Below, piece after piece: positions 51,356 to 60,070 of a DNA stretch of 64,000 nt. Under the pieces are notes generated by a model. It was not told where the DNA came from and made no database searches. It was given only the letters and a program-made list of their open reading frames with translations. This stretch comes from an uncultured Anaeromusa sp. (GTDB lineage Bacteria; Bacillota; Negativicutes; Anaeromusales; Anaeromusaceae), in the NCBI RefSeq assembly GCF_963676855.1, contig NZ_OY781460.1, forward strand, positions 558,001 to 622,000. The letters run 5' to 3'. The translations under genes were made by a program, and so were the position numbers. Positions within the stretch are counted from its first letter, which is position 1. Every line of letters starts with the position of its first letter.

Positions 51356-52276
51356 CTAACGCTTTTCACACTGTACACATCCCGCACAGGCAAACGCCTC
51401 TGAAGCCACAGTGCACGGTTCCATATGAATGACAACATCACACGGAGCAAATACGTCCTTAAGCTCGGCTTCCAGCTGATCGCAAATCGCATGGGCATTC
51501 TCCAACGGCATATCCTTACCAAGAACCACATGCATGTCCAACAAACGATAGCTGCCTGAACGGCGCGTCCGCAAACGATGCAACGACAGCACTTCAGGAT
51601 GAGTCTGTACCAGAGCGGCAATCCGCTCTTCTTCCTCTGCCGGCAAGCTGATATCCGTCAGTTCGGCAAAGCTATTCTTTGTCAGCTTCCAGCCGGCGCG
51701 AAAGACAATCAAAGCCACTACCAATGCAATGGCCGGATCCAGCCAAGGTAAGCCCGTCCAATAGATAAGTCCCAAGCCAACCAAAACGCCTACTGACGTC
51801 CAGATATCCGCCCTCAAATGCATAGCATCCGCTTCCAGCGCTTGAGAACCGGTAACCTTAGCCACAGCCATCAGTTTCCCGGAAACCAGCCAGTTAACGG
51901 CAATGGAAAGCGCCATTACCGCCAGGCCCAGCTCCAGATCCTCCGGCATATGCTGTTGGTTAAGCTTCTGCGCTGCTTCCCAAACGATACCCAAGGCGGC
52001 CACAACAATCAATATCGCCTCAATCGCGCCAGACAGATTTTCAATCTTGCCGTGCCCATAAGCGTGCTTCTCATCGGGCGGTAAATCGGACTTGCGCACC
52101 GCCGCCCAAGCAATCAAGGCCGCTATCAAATCCACCGCGGAATGAGCCGCCTCGGACAAAATACTCACGGCTCCAGTTTGCCAGCTTACAAGAAGCTTGA
52201 AAATAACCAACGACGTATTAGATACAACCGATAGCCGCGCTGTGCGGCGTTTTAACAATACCAATTCTTCATTCAT
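51356..52276 (-). CDS. Cation diffusion facilitator (CDF) metal exporter
   Basis: A 306-residue membrane protein with about six helices and a soluble C-terminal domain. Helix 2 has SEAAHSAVDLIAAL and the loop before helix 3 has HAYGHGKIENL, the CDF ligand pattern. The C-terminal domain has LDMHVVLGKDMPLENAH; a late pair of Cys (CAGCVQC near the end) could add a metal site. CDF proteins export Zn, Co, Ni, Mn or Fe. The start at 52276 follows AAAGGAG by 11 bases. Its leader carries a probable NiCo riboswitch, so nickel or cobalt export is the best guess. Confidence 0.9.
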   Translation of the reverse strand: MNEELVLLKRRTARLSVVSNTSLVIFKLLVSWQTGAVSILSEAAHSAVDLIAALIAWAAVRKSDLPPDEKHAYGHGKIENLSGAIEAILIVVAALGIVWEAAQKLNQQHMPEDLELGLAVMALSIAVNWLVSGKLMAVAKVTGSQALEADAMHLRADIWTSVGVLVGLGLIYWTGLPWLDPAIALVVALIVFRAGWKLTKNSFAELTDISLPAEEEERIAALVQTHPEVLSLHRLRTRRSGSYRLLDMHVVLGKDMPLENAHAICDQLEAELKDVFAPCDVVIHMEPCTVASEAFACAGCVQCEKR

Positions 52277-52313
52277 GATTAAACTAGCTCCTTTCAAAAA
52301 AAGGGGCAAGACA

Positions 52314-52410
52314 TAAAAAGCCTACGGTCCCCCTAAGGGTCCCGTAGGCTGACTACTGCTGCCAAAGAGCAGCCCGGCCGCACCGTTACAACACGGCCGC
52401 CTGATCCTTA
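52314..52410 (-). promoter_or_regulatory. Probable NiCo (czcD-motif) riboswitch with terminator
   Basis: The leader begins near the promoter start point with AAGGATCAGGCGGCC. It contains GGGCTGCTC and AGTCAGCCTACGGGACC, and ends in a hairpin, AGCCTACGG against CCGTAGGCT, followed by TTTTTA (52314-52350). Four paired elements can be drawn, and the purine-rich joining segments and placement before a CDF exporter fit the czcD motif, which senses Ni2+ and Co2+. The assignment is from memory of the motif and not from an alignment. Confidence 0.7.
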
Positions 52411-52415
52411 TTGGT

Positions 52416-52444
52416 ATTGTATCACAAGTCAATTTCCGTGTAAA
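52416..52444 (-). promoter_or_regulatory. Promoter of the CDF exporter transcript
   Basis: TTTACA and TACAAT on the minus strand are 17 bases apart. The transcript would start just before the riboswitch. Confidence 0.8.
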
Positions 52445-52468
52445 CTATGGGAATTTTTCTCAATACAA

Positions 52469-53113
52469 TTAACCAATCTGGGCTACATGAACTACTTTGT
52501 ATCCTTTGGCCTCTATGCGTTTTTTGAGTTCTTCCATATCCTTCACATCGCCGCGAATGACTTCTTCACCGCTGCCATCAGGCAGGCTATAGCTGGCCAT
52601 AGAAGTAATGTTAATGCCCAATTCCGCGTAAATACCGGTAATTTCGGTAATAACTCCCGCCTGGTCCGGCACGCGTATCGTAACGCGCGTAGTTCCCGAA
52701 GGCAAGCCCATGATATCCACCAAACACTTAAAGATATCGGTCTCCGTAATAATGCCGACTACATCCTGGTTCTTGTCCACTACCGGTACGCCACCAATAC
52801 GGTTATTGTACATCAATAGTGCCGCTTCTTCGATCGTAGCTTCCGCATCAATGCTGAGAACCTTTTTGGCCATGATATCTTTGATCAAGGCTTTAGATAA
52901 TAAGTAATCCGCTTCATGAACGGAAAGGGTTGTCGCCGAAGACGGCGAAGCTTTACGCAAATCCCGATCAGTCACAATACCCACCAACTTACCAATATCA
53001 ACCACCGGCAAGCGGCGAAAGCGATGTTTCTTCATGAGTTCGGCAGCATCCGCAATGGTAGTCGCCGACGTAACAGTTATCGGATTGACGGTCATCTGAT
53101 CTTTCACAAACAT
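52469..53113 (-). CDS. CBS-CBS-ACT protein (AcuB-like)
   Basis: A 214-residue soluble protein with two CBS domains (about residues 5-60 and 75-135; FRRLPVVD, GGVPVVD) and a C-terminal ACT domain (140-210; VPDQAGVITEITGIYAELGINI). CBS pairs bind adenine nucleotides and ACT domains bind amino acids. The layout resembles AcuB of Bacillus. It follows livF by 61 bases on the same strand, so it is likely read from the branched-chain amino-acid transport transcript. It could sense the imported amino acid. The ATG follows AGGAGAG by 10 bases. Confidence 0.88.
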   Translation of the reverse strand: MFVKDQMTVNPITVTSATTIADAAELMKKHRFRRLPVVDIGKLVGIVTDRDLRKASPSSATTLSVHEADYLLSKALIKDIMAKKVLSIDAEATIEEAALLMYNNRIGGVPVVDKNQDVVGIITETDIFKCLVDIMGLPSGTTRVTIRVPDQAGVITEITGIYAELGINITSMASYSLPDGSGEEVIRGDVKDMEELKKRIEAKGYKVVHVAQIG

Positions 53114-53174
53114 ACTAGAAACACTCTCCTTTCATCCATGGGGAGCCAGGGGACGCAGCCCCGGCAGGGCGGCA

Positions 53175-53879
53175 TCAACCGCCGAGGTACGCCTTGCGAA
53201 TCTCCTCACTGGCGGCCAATTCCTTCGCATCGCCGGAAAGCGTGATGCGTCCTGTTTCCATAACATAAGCTCGGTGCGCAATGGACAATGCCATGTTAGC
53301 ATTTTGTTCGACCAAGAGAACCGTAGTTCCTGTCGAATTGATGTCCACAATAATATTAAATATTTCACGAATCAAAAGCGGCGCCAAGCCCATAGACGGC
53401 TCATCGAGAAGCATCATCCTCGGTCGGCTCATCAGCGCCCGCCCCATAGCCAGCATCTGCTGTTCACCGCCGGACAAAGTGCCTGCCAACTGGCTTTTGC
53501 GTTCCGCCAAGCGAGGAAAACGGCCAAAAACCATATCCAGGTCCTGGGCAATGCCAGATTTATCGCTACGAATAAACGCGCCCAGCTCCAAGTTTTCCAT
53601 GACTGTCATATTGGCAAAAATGCGCCGTCCCTCCGGCACCTGGGAAATACCCAGCTTCACTATTTTTTGAGCTGCCATACCGCCAATATCTTTGCCTTCA
53701 AACTTGACGCTGCCTTCTTTGGGCTTGAGCAACCCAGAAATGGTGCGCAACGTGGTAGACTTACCGGCGCCGTTGGCGCCAATGAGGGTCACAATTTCCC
53801 CTTCATTTACTTCCAGAGAAACCCCTTTTAACGCATGAATAGCGCCGTAAAATACGTTAAGATTGTCGATGGTAAGCAT
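53175..53879 (-). CDS. livF: Branched-chain amino-acid ABC transporter ATPase LivF
   Basis: A 234-residue ATPase of the LivF type. Walker A GANGAGKST, signature LSGGEQQMLAMGRAL and Walker B LLLDEPSMGLAP are intact. LivF pairs with LivG to power import. The start codon shares one base with the livG stop (TGATG). The CBS-ACT gene follows. Confidence 0.95.
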   Translation of the reverse strand: MLTIDNLNVFYGAIHALKGVSLEVNEGEIVTLIGANGAGKSTTLRTISGLLKPKEGSVKFEGKDIGGMAAQKIVKLGISQVPEGRRIFANMTVMENLELGAFIRSDKSGIAQDLDMVFGRFPRLAERKSQLAGTLSGGEQQMLAMGRALMSRPRMMLLDEPSMGLAPLLIREIFNIIVDINSTGTTVLLVEQNANMALSIAHRAYVMETGRITLSGDAKELAASEEIRKAYLGG

Positions 53880-54646
53880 CAGTTCACCTCCTCACCGAGG
53901 TACGCCTCGACGACTTGCTTGTTATTCTTGATTTCTTCCGGTGTGCCGCTGGCGATAATCTTACCGTAATCCAGCACGTAAATGCGTTCACACACATTCA
54001 TGACTAAACTCATATCGTGTTCAATGAGGAGGATGGTCAGGTCAAATTCCTTACGAATCCACCGGATCATCTGCAACAATTGCTGTGTTTCCTGGGGGTT
54101 CATGCCGGCTGCGGGCTCGTCAAGTAGCAGCAATTTAGGCTTGGCCGCCAGGGCCCGGGCAATTTCCAAACGGCGCTGTTCCCCGTAAGGAAGGTTCTTG
54201 GCTACCTCATCCTTTTTATCGGCCAGTTGGAAAATCTCCAAAAAGCGGATGGCCTGGTCTTCTAATTCTTCTTCTTCGCTAAAATAGCGACCCAAACGGG
54301 TTACCGCCTCAGCCAAACCGTATTTTAGATGAAAGTGATTGGCTACTTTAACATTGTCCAGCACCGTCATATCGCTGAAAAGACGGATATTCTGGAAAGT
54401 CCGCGCAATGCCGCGTTGTGTAACTTGGTAAGGCTTAAGGCCGACGACGCTTTGACCGTCGAAAATAATCTCCCCTTCGGTCGGCTCGTATACGCCGGTC
54501 AACAGGTTAAAAGCCGTGGTCTTGCCAGCGCCGTTCGGGCCGATAAGACCGATGAGTTCTCCCTTGTTGATTTCCATTTCAAAATTGGAAACCGCCCGCA
54601 GGCCGCCAAACACCTTAGACAGCTTGGTAGTCTTAAGCAGCGTCAC
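53879..54646 (-). CDS. livG: Branched-chain amino-acid ABC transporter ATPase LivG
   Basis: A 255-residue ATPase of the LivG type: Walker A GPNGAGKTT, the long LivG insert, NLPYGEQRRLEIARAL and Walker B LLLDEPAAGMNP. The start is a GTG at 54646, 8 bases after GGAGG; a longer frame to 54673 lacks a site. It overlaps livM by 14 bases and livF by one, so the cluster is a tightly coupled unit. Confidence 0.94.
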   Translation of the reverse strand: MTLLKTTKLSKVFGGLRAVSNFEMEINKGELIGLIGPNGAGKTTAFNLLTGVYEPTEGEIIFDGQSVVGLKPYQVTQRGIARTFQNIRLFSDMTVLDNVKVANHFHLKYGLAEAVTRLGRYFSEEEELEDQAIRFLEIFQLADKKDEVAKNLPYGEQRRLEIARALAAKPKLLLLDEPAAGMNPQETQQLLQMIRWIRKEFDLTILLIEHDMSLVMNVCERIYVLDYGKIIASGTPEEIKNNKQVVEAYLGEEVN

Positions 54647-55586
54647 GTTTGCCACCTCCAAACAGACGGCCAAACATGGCCAGACTTAATTCCTTGTTGC
54701 CAAACAGCCCTTGGGGCCGGTAAATCATCAAGATAATAAGCATCAACGAGTAAATAACCATGCGCCATTCCGGATACCCGGCCAAAGCCGCTGAAACAAA
54801 GGTCAGCAGCACCGCCGCCGTAACGGAACCGGTCAAACTTCCCAAACCGCCCAAAACCACAATAGTCAGAATGTCGAAAGACTTCATAAAGGTAAACGAA
54901 GCCGGATGGGCAATGTAGAAGTAATGAGAGAAAAGAGCCCCAGCCACGCCGGCAAAAAAAGCGCCGATCGTAAAAGCGATGACTTTGTAGCGCGTCGTAT
55001 CTACCCCCATGGATTCGGCGGCAATCTCATTCTCGCGAATGGCGATACACGCTCGTCCATGAGTAGAATTGATCAGATTTTTAATGATAAACAACGTAAC
55101 TACCGTCAAGGCAAAGACCCAAGCAAAATTCGTATACCGGGGAATGCCCATGAAGCCGGAAGCACCGCCAACATATTGAATGTTCAAAATGCAAATACGG
55201 ATAATTTCTCCCAAGCCCAAGGTGGCAATAGCTAAATAGTCGCCTTTAAGACGCAGCGTCGGTAGGCCGATTAAGAAGCCAAGAAGGCCGGCGCCAGCGG
55301 CGCCTCCCAAAATCGCCAGCAAAAATGGCAGCTCAAATTTTACTGACAGAACAGCGCTGGCATATGCTCCCACCGCCATAAAACCGGCATGGCCGATAGA
55401 AAACTGGCCGGTAAAGCCGTTAATCAAGTTTAGACTGCTCGCCAAAATAATATTAATGCCGATTAAAACCAGATTCAGTTCCCAGAAAGGGCCAATAAAA
55501 TCCACGTTTATGAGCACCTGCACGACAGCGAACAGGGCCATGCACAAACCAAGAACCTTTAGGTCTTTTTTCGTTTTGCTCCGCAT
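54633..55586 (-). CDS. livM: Branched-chain amino-acid ABC transporter permease LivM
   Basis: A 317-residue permease with about nine helices and the LivM signatures SLNLINGFTGQFSIGHAGFM and GDYLAIATLGLGEI, then GRACIAIRENEIAAESMG (coupling loop). I prefer the ATG at 55586 (AGGTGG, 5-base spacer) over a GTG at 55595 directly after the livH stop; the choice is not certain. It lies between livH and livG. Confidence 0.94.
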   Translation of the reverse strand: MRSKTKKDLKVLGLCMALFAVVQVLINVDFIGPFWELNLVLIGINIILASSLNLINGFTGQFSIGHAGFMAVGAYASAVLSVKFELPFLLAILGGAAGAGLLGFLIGLPTLRLKGDYLAIATLGLGEIIRICILNIQYVGGASGFMGIPRYTNFAWVFALTVVTLFIIKNLINSTHGRACIAIRENEIAAESMGVDTTRYKVIAFTIGAFFAGVAGALFSHYFYIAHPASFTFMKSFDILTIVVLGGLGSLTGSVTAAVLLTFVSAALAGYPEWRMVIYSLMLIILMIYRPQGLFGNKELSLAMFGRLFGGGKRDAA

Positions 55587-55595
55587 GCCTGCCAC

Positions 55596-56483
55596 CTACA
55601 CTTTCTCACGGGTATTTTTGCCCAACAGACCTGACGGCTTGAAGAGCAGGATAAGAATTAAAATCGCAAAAGCTGCCGCATCGCGGAAGGTAGAAGAAAT
55701 AAAGCCGCTCACCAGCGCTTCTACAACCCCTAAGATGAGACCGCCCAGCATGGCGCCCGGCAAAATGCCGATGCCGCCCAAAACAGCAGCTACGAAGGCT
55801 TTTAAGCCAGGCATGATGCCCATCAGCGGATCAATCGAATTGTAGTAAACGCCAACAAGTACGCCGGCTGCGGCCGCCAGGGCCGAACCAATGCCGAAAG
55901 TGAAAGAAATAATTCTGCCAGAATCAATACCCATCAGCTGTGCTGTTTCCGTATCAAACGATACGGCACGCATAGCCTTGCCGGTTTTGGTGTACTGTAC
56001 CACATAGGTAAGCAGTACCATTAGCAGCAGCGAAATCACCAAGATAACCACCTGCTGATTATTAATGATGATACCCGCCAGATTGTACGTCTCTGTGGGA
56101 AACACCGCCGGGAATGTCCGAGGCTGTGGTGATACCACCAGCATGCCGCCGTATTCCAAAAGCAACGAAACGCCGATAGCCGTAATCAAAACTGAAATTT
56201 TCGGTGCAAACCGCAATGGCCGGTACGCCAGATATTCAATAAGCATGCCCGCCAAACCAGCTCCTACCATCGCGATCAACAACGCCGGAATAAAGGATAC
56301 TCCCAATACGGTTGTCGCAAAAAAACCGATATAAGCACCTACCATATAAATGTCGCCATGCGCAAAATTGATAAGCTTGATAATACCGTAAACCATCGTA
56401 TAGCCAAGAGCGATAAGGGCGTAAATGCTGCCCAAAGAAATACCGTTAATCAGCTGTTGTATTACTTGAATTAAAAAATCCAT
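55596..56483 (-). CDS. livH: Branched-chain amino-acid ABC transporter permease LivH
   Basis: A 295-residue permease with eight or so helices and LivH motifs: NGISLGSIYALIALGYTMVYG, in part, and MRAVSFDTETAQLMGID (coupling loop), then GGIGILPGAMLGG. It is first in the livHMGF unit. The ATG follows AAAGGAGG. A hairpin between livH and the upstream binding-protein gene would reduce read-through, as is usual where binding protein is made in excess. Confidence 0.95.
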   Translation of the reverse strand: MDFLIQVIQQLINGISLGSIYALIALGYTMVYGIIKLINFAHGDIYMVGAYIGFFATTVLGVSFIPALLIAMVGAGLAGMLIEYLAYRPLRFAPKISVLITAIGVSLLLEYGGMLVVSPQPRTFPAVFPTETYNLAGIIINNQQVVILVISLLLMVLLTYVVQYTKTGKAMRAVSFDTETAQLMGIDSGRIISFTFGIGSALAAAAGVLVGVYYNSIDPLMGIMPGLKAFVAAVLGGIGILPGAMLGGLILGVVEALVSGFISSTFRDAAAFAILILILLFKPSGLLGKNTREKV

Positions 56484-56550
56484 GGGCGATCCTCCTTTCC
56501 ATTCTAAAACCGTCTAAATTCAGTCACTTCTATTCAAAACGCGAGCAACA

Positions 56551-56595
56551 AAAAGGGAACAAGACGGCGCGTAGCCCTATGGGTTGCGCAGTCTT
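56551..56595 (-). terminator. Partial terminator between livK1 and livH
   Basis: On the minus strand AAGACTGCGC pairs with GCGCCGTCTT (one mismatch), with an inner CCC/GGG pair, then TTCCCTTTTT a few bases later. It suits partial termination that favours binding protein over permease. Confidence 0.7.
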
Positions 56596-56640
56596 ATCCC
56601 CTTCGATAACTCCCGGTACATCCGCTAACAAACCTTCGGA

Positions 56641-57819
56641 TTACGGATTGACTTTTTCCTTAAATGCCTGTTTTCCATCCTTGAATTCAATGATAACGGC
56701 GCTTTTCACGGCGTCATGACTTTCATTCAAGGTGATCTTGCCAGATACAGCCTGATAATCTTTGGTTTTAGCCAGTTCATCCTTGATTTTCGTTGTATCT
56801 GTGCCGCCGGCACGTTTAATGGCTTCAATCACCATCATAGTGGCGTCGTACGAAAGAGCTGCAAAGGCATCCGGCGTTTGGCCGTATTCCTTTTTATACG
56901 AGTCAACAAAGGCTTTGATAGCCGGACTGTTGTCGTCAGGCGAGTAATGATTAGCAAAGAAGGTATTATTCAAAGCACTAGCTCCAGCAATCTCCGGCAA
57001 CTTTGCCGAATCCCAGCCGTCGCCGCCCAGAATCGGCATCGTCAGTCCCATTTCCCGGGCCTGTTTAATGATCATGCCCACTTCCTGGTAGTAACCAGGT
57101 ACAAAGAGAACGTCTGGATTAGCCGCTTTGATTTTCGTCAGAGTCGCTTTGAAATCCGTATCCTTAGCCAAGTATGCTTCTTCAGAAACAACGGCGCCGC
57201 CGTTCTTTAAGAAAGTTTCCTTAAAGAATTGGCCTAGGCCTTTGGCATAGTCGGAGCTGTTGTCGATATACATGGCCGCTTTCGTGGCTTTCAAGCTCTT
57301 ACCTGCAAAGTTGGCCATAACCGAACCCTGGAAAGGATCGATGAATGCCGCCCGGAATAAAAAGTCCCGTACTTTTCCGGTAGCAGGGTCCACGGTCACT
57401 TTTGGATTAGAAGCCGTCGGGCTGATGGCTAGTACTTTATTGGCCATATTAACCTGAGCTGCAGCAATAACGCTGGACGAAGCGATTGGAGCAATCACCC
57501 CTACCACTTTATCCTGAGTAATCAGCTTCTGCATGGCGTTCGCAGCTTCAGCCGCCTCGCTCTTGTTGTCCGCAACTACGAGTTCCAACTGCTTCCCGTT
57601 GATACCGCCTTTGGCGTTAATTTCCTTAATCGCCAGTTTAGCTCCGTTAGCAGCCGATTGTCCGAAGGTAGCGTTATTTCCGGTCATCTCCAAGTTAGCA
57701 CCGAGCTTGATTACGTTGGCATCTTGCTTAGCACCGCCGCCACAGCCTGCAAGGGCTGCTGTCAGCAAGCCGCCTACCAAGGCAACGCCAATCCAGCGCG
57801 CGACTTTTTTCGTCAGCAT
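56641..57819 (-). CDS. livK: Branched-chain amino-acid binding lipoprotein (LivK type, copy 1)
   Basis: A 392-residue lipoprotein with a signal sequence ending in lipobox LAGC (Cys near residue 25) and a two-lobe periplasmic binding fold of the LivK type. Typical segments are LGANLEMTGNNATFGQSA, GVIAPIASSSVIAAAQV and FVPGYYQEVGMI. The start at 57819 follows AGGAGG by 7 bases. It has a consensus promoter and heads livHMGF. It is closely similar over its whole length to the paralog upstream (58114-59289). Confidence 0.93.
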   Translation of the reverse strand: MLTKKVARWIGVALVGGLLTAALAGCGGGAKQDANVIKLGANLEMTGNNATFGQSAANGAKLAIKEINAKGGINGKQLELVVADNKSEAAEAANAMQKLITQDKVVGVIAPIASSSVIAAAQVNMANKVLAISPTASNPKVTVDPATGKVRDFLFRAAFIDPFQGSVMANFAGKSLKATKAAMYIDNSSDYAKGLGQFFKETFLKNGGAVVSEEAYLAKDTDFKATLTKIKAANPDVLFVPGYYQEVGMIIKQAREMGLTMPILGGDGWDSAKLPEIAGASALNNTFFANHYSPDDNSPAIKAFVDSYKKEYGQTPDAFAALSYDATMMVIEAIKRAGGTDTTKIKDELAKTKDYQAVSGKITLNESHDAVKSAVIIEFKDGKQAFKEKVNP

Positions 57820-57941
57820 TCTCCAGCCTCCTGTCATTGGATTCTCTGCAACGGCGCAACGTCTTGCCGCTATTCTGAAAACTGTGTCCGTAATTCAACA
57901 CCGCGTCCATCTGCAGTGAATCTTTCCGTGTACATGTTGTC

Positions 57942-57970
57942 ATTATAGTGCACGGTTTTTGGACTGTCAA
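57942..57970 (-). promoter_or_regulatory. Promoter of livK1
   Basis: TTGACA and TATAAT are separated by 17 bases, a full match to the housekeeping consensus. It lies about 120 bases upstream of the start. Confidence 0.92.
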
Positions 57971-58072
57971 TACCACTCCTTGTATACAAGAGCACCACAT
58001 GTCCTTTGTGGGAGAACAAAAACGGTTTCTTGAACTAATGCTTCCCAAACGGACTTGATTCGGACGAAACTG

Positions 58073-58106
58073 GAAAAAGAAGGGCTAAGGCAACTTGCCT
58101 CAGCCC
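58073..58106 (-). terminator. Terminator of livK2
   Basis: On the minus strand GGGCTGAGGCAAG pairs with the following TTGCCTTAGCCC (one mismatch), then TTCTTTTT. It isolates livK2 from livK1. Confidence 0.85.
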
Positions 58107-58113
58107 GTTGTAA

Positions 58114-59289
58114 TTATGGATTGACTTTCTCTTTAAAAGTTTGCTTGCCATCCTTCATTTCAATAATAACAGCGCTCTTCACTGGATTATGGTTGGCATC
58201 CAGAGAGATGATCCCTGTGGAAACCTGGAGGTTTTTTACAGCAGCCAAAGCTTCGGTCAGCTTCGCCGAATCGGTGCTGCCTGCTCTTTTGAGAGCGTCT
58301 ACCAATAGCAGACCCGCATCATAGCCCAATGCCGACAAAGCACTGGGACCCTCATTGTATTCTTTCTTGTACGCTTCTACAAACTTAGAGACATTGGGGT
58401 CTTTATCTTCTGCCGAGTAATGATTGCTGAAGAACGTATTGTTCAGCGCTGCTGCACCAGCTACTTCAGGTAGCTTGGAATTATCCCAACCGTCACCACC
58501 AGTAATCGGAATGGTAATCCCCATTTCCCGAGCCTGTTTGACGATTTTGCCCACTTCTTCATAATAGCCAGGAACATAAATTACATCCGCACCAGCCGCC
58601 TTGATCTTGGTCAAAGTCGATTTGAAGTCCTGGTCTTTTTGTAAGAAGGCTTCTTTTATGACAATAGTGCCGCCATTTTTGACAAAATTTTCTTCAAAGA
58701 ACTTGGCCAGCCCTTTGGAGTAATCTGAGCTATTGTCCACATAAATGGCCGCTTTCTTAGCTCCCAGCGTCTTCGCTGCAAAATTAGCCACTACCGTTCC
58801 TTGAAAAGGATCAATAAAACAGGATCGGAAAGCATACGGACGAACTTTGCCGTCTTTTACAGTCACATCCGGATTCGTAGCAGTTGGCGTCAAAAGAGGA
58901 ACTTTCGCGCTTTCCGCTACCGGCAGCGCCGCCAGTGCATTAGAACTGACTACCGGGCCAAGAACGGCGATAACCTTATCCTGATTAATTAACTTCGTTA
59001 CCGAATTGGTGGCTTCCGATGCTTCGGATTTATTGTCTGCCACAATTAAATTGATCTTCTTGCCATTAATGCCGCCAGCATCATTAGCCTGCTTCACAGC
59101 CAACTTGATTCCGTTCAACGTCTGCTGACCGTAAGCCGCTACACCGCCAGTTAATTCCATGCTGGCGCCAATGCGAATTTCATTGGCATCCCCTTTAGGT
59201 TCGCTTTTGCCGCCACAGCCAGCTACCAACGCAATAGTCAGGGTTGCCGCCAAGGCTACGCCGAGCCATTTTTGCCATTTTTTACTCAC
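58114..59289 (-). CDS. Branched-chain amino-acid binding lipoprotein (LivK type, copy 2)
   Basis: A 391-residue lipoprotein, tandem paralog of livK1: lipobox LVAGC (Cys near residue 25), then IRIGASMELTGGVAAYGQQT, AVLGPVVSSNALAALPV and YVPGYYEEVGKI. The start is a GTG at 59289, 8 bases after AGGGGG; the ATG at 59310 has no site. It has its own consensus promoter and terminator, so it is made separately from the permeases. It may deliver a different amino acid to the same LivHMGF complex. Confidence 0.92.
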   Translation of the reverse strand: MSKKWQKWLGVALAATLTIALVAGCGGKSEPKGDANEIRIGASMELTGGVAAYGQQTLNGIKLAVKQANDAGGINGKKINLIVADNKSEASEATNSVTKLINQDKVIAVLGPVVSSNALAALPVAESAKVPLLTPTATNPDVTVKDGKVRPYAFRSCFIDPFQGTVVANFAAKTLGAKKAAIYVDNSSDYSKGLAKFFEENFVKNGGTIVIKEAFLQKDQDFKSTLTKIKAAGADVIYVPGYYEEVGKIVKQAREMGITIPITGGDGWDNSKLPEVAGAAALNNTFFSNHYSAEDKDPNVSKFVEAYKKEYNEGPSALSALGYDAGLLLVDALKRAGSTDSAKLTEALAAVKNLQVSTGIISLDANHNPVKSAVIIEMKDGKQTFKEKVNP

Positions 59290-59442
59290 ACTACATGCCC
59301 CCTGTTTCATCTCACATTAAAATCTACCGTATAATGCCTGGACATTCTTACCATGCTTCCTCGCCGCGTGCAAACATTACAATTTTACACAATGCTCGGA
59401 AATATGTGTTTTTTACACGGATAATCTTGTCCGTTGTTTTTT

Positions 59443-59471
59443 ATTATATTTTCCCACATCCTCTATGTCAA
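59443..59471 (-). promoter_or_regulatory. Promoter of livK2
   Basis: TTGACA and TATAAT are separated by 17 bases, a full consensus match. The leader is about 150 bases long with no strong hairpin. Confidence 0.92.
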
Positions 59472-59610
59472 TCAAAAATTAACGTATTTTATCATTTATC
59501 GACACATAATGTTCACGAAGACGATGTGTGTCTATTTTTAGACACCATTTGTTTTCCCTGTGCGGATTTTGTGATTCAATACTCTCTTTTGCAGGAAGAA
59601 ATACTAAAAA

Positions 59611-59755
59611 TCGAGGATTGAACAAGAAAATCGGAATCACGGTAGTCACGGAGGGTTCGACTGAGGGTTTCGGAATTCAACAGGAGTACGACGGTGCCGG
59701 AAGCACCTAGGATCGGTGCGCCATAGACGGCATAGCAACCAACGTCTACTGGCCT
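59611..59755. repeat. Composite repeat, modules B then A
   Basis: CGAGGATTGAACAAGAAAA and CACGGAGGGTTCGACTGAGG (module B) precede CTAGGATCGGTGCGCCATAG, GACGGCATAGCAACC and ACGTC (module A, 59707-59752). The same modules occur at 5559-5690 in the order A, B. The perfect stem of module A seen there is slightly degraded here. No coding potential. Confidence 0.65.
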
Positions 59756-59779
59756 GTTAAATTGGGAGATCAATAAAGC

Positions 59780-59960
59780 TGCGGCGGTCGTGATTGTATT
59801 TGAGACTTTTATTGGAGCAAGACGGTCCGCAGGACGAAAAAGCAGGCGAAGGCGGATGACAGTTTCGCCTGTTCGAGCTCAGCGAGTTAAGAAACTGCCG
59901 CCTTAGCCTGCTTTTTCGAGTCGCGCGCAAATCTTGTCTCAAATACAGTTATGCCGCCGT
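59780..59960. mobile_element. MITE-like 181-bp nested hairpin element
   Basis: Inverted ends of about 25 bases: CGGCGG then TGTATTTGAGAC at the left (59782-59806) and GTCTCAAATACA then CCGCCG at the right (59936-59959). A second pair of arms inside, AAAAAGCAGGC (59837-59847) and GCCTGCTTTTT (59906-59916), continues with GGCGG/CCGCC and CAGTTTC/GAAACTG. A short relative is at 39901-39941. No reading frame of note. From 59961 to 60034 sequence like that at 39942-39986 continues to the terminator. Confidence 0.65.
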
Positions 59961-60034
59961 TTACCCAGAAATTTCCAGTCCTTGATAACTTTAGGTTTTC
60001 CAGCCATAAAAACTTATAAATTCTGGTGTAGCAA

Positions 60035-60066
60035 GAAAAAGCGCCGCCTCAACAGGCAGCGCTTTT
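60035..60066 (-). terminator. Terminator of the glutamate synthase genes
   Basis: On the minus strand AAAAAGCGCTGCCT-type stem (AGCGCTGCCT against AGGCGGCGCT, one mismatch) with a 4-base loop and TTTTTC following. It lies 5 bases after the stop codon. Confidence 0.88.
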
Positions 60067-60070
60067 TTGT

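Noticed and set aside
59244..59621. 125-residue plus-strand frame upstream of livK2
   Set aside because: It covers the livK2 start, leader and promoter in antisense, and has no site of its own.
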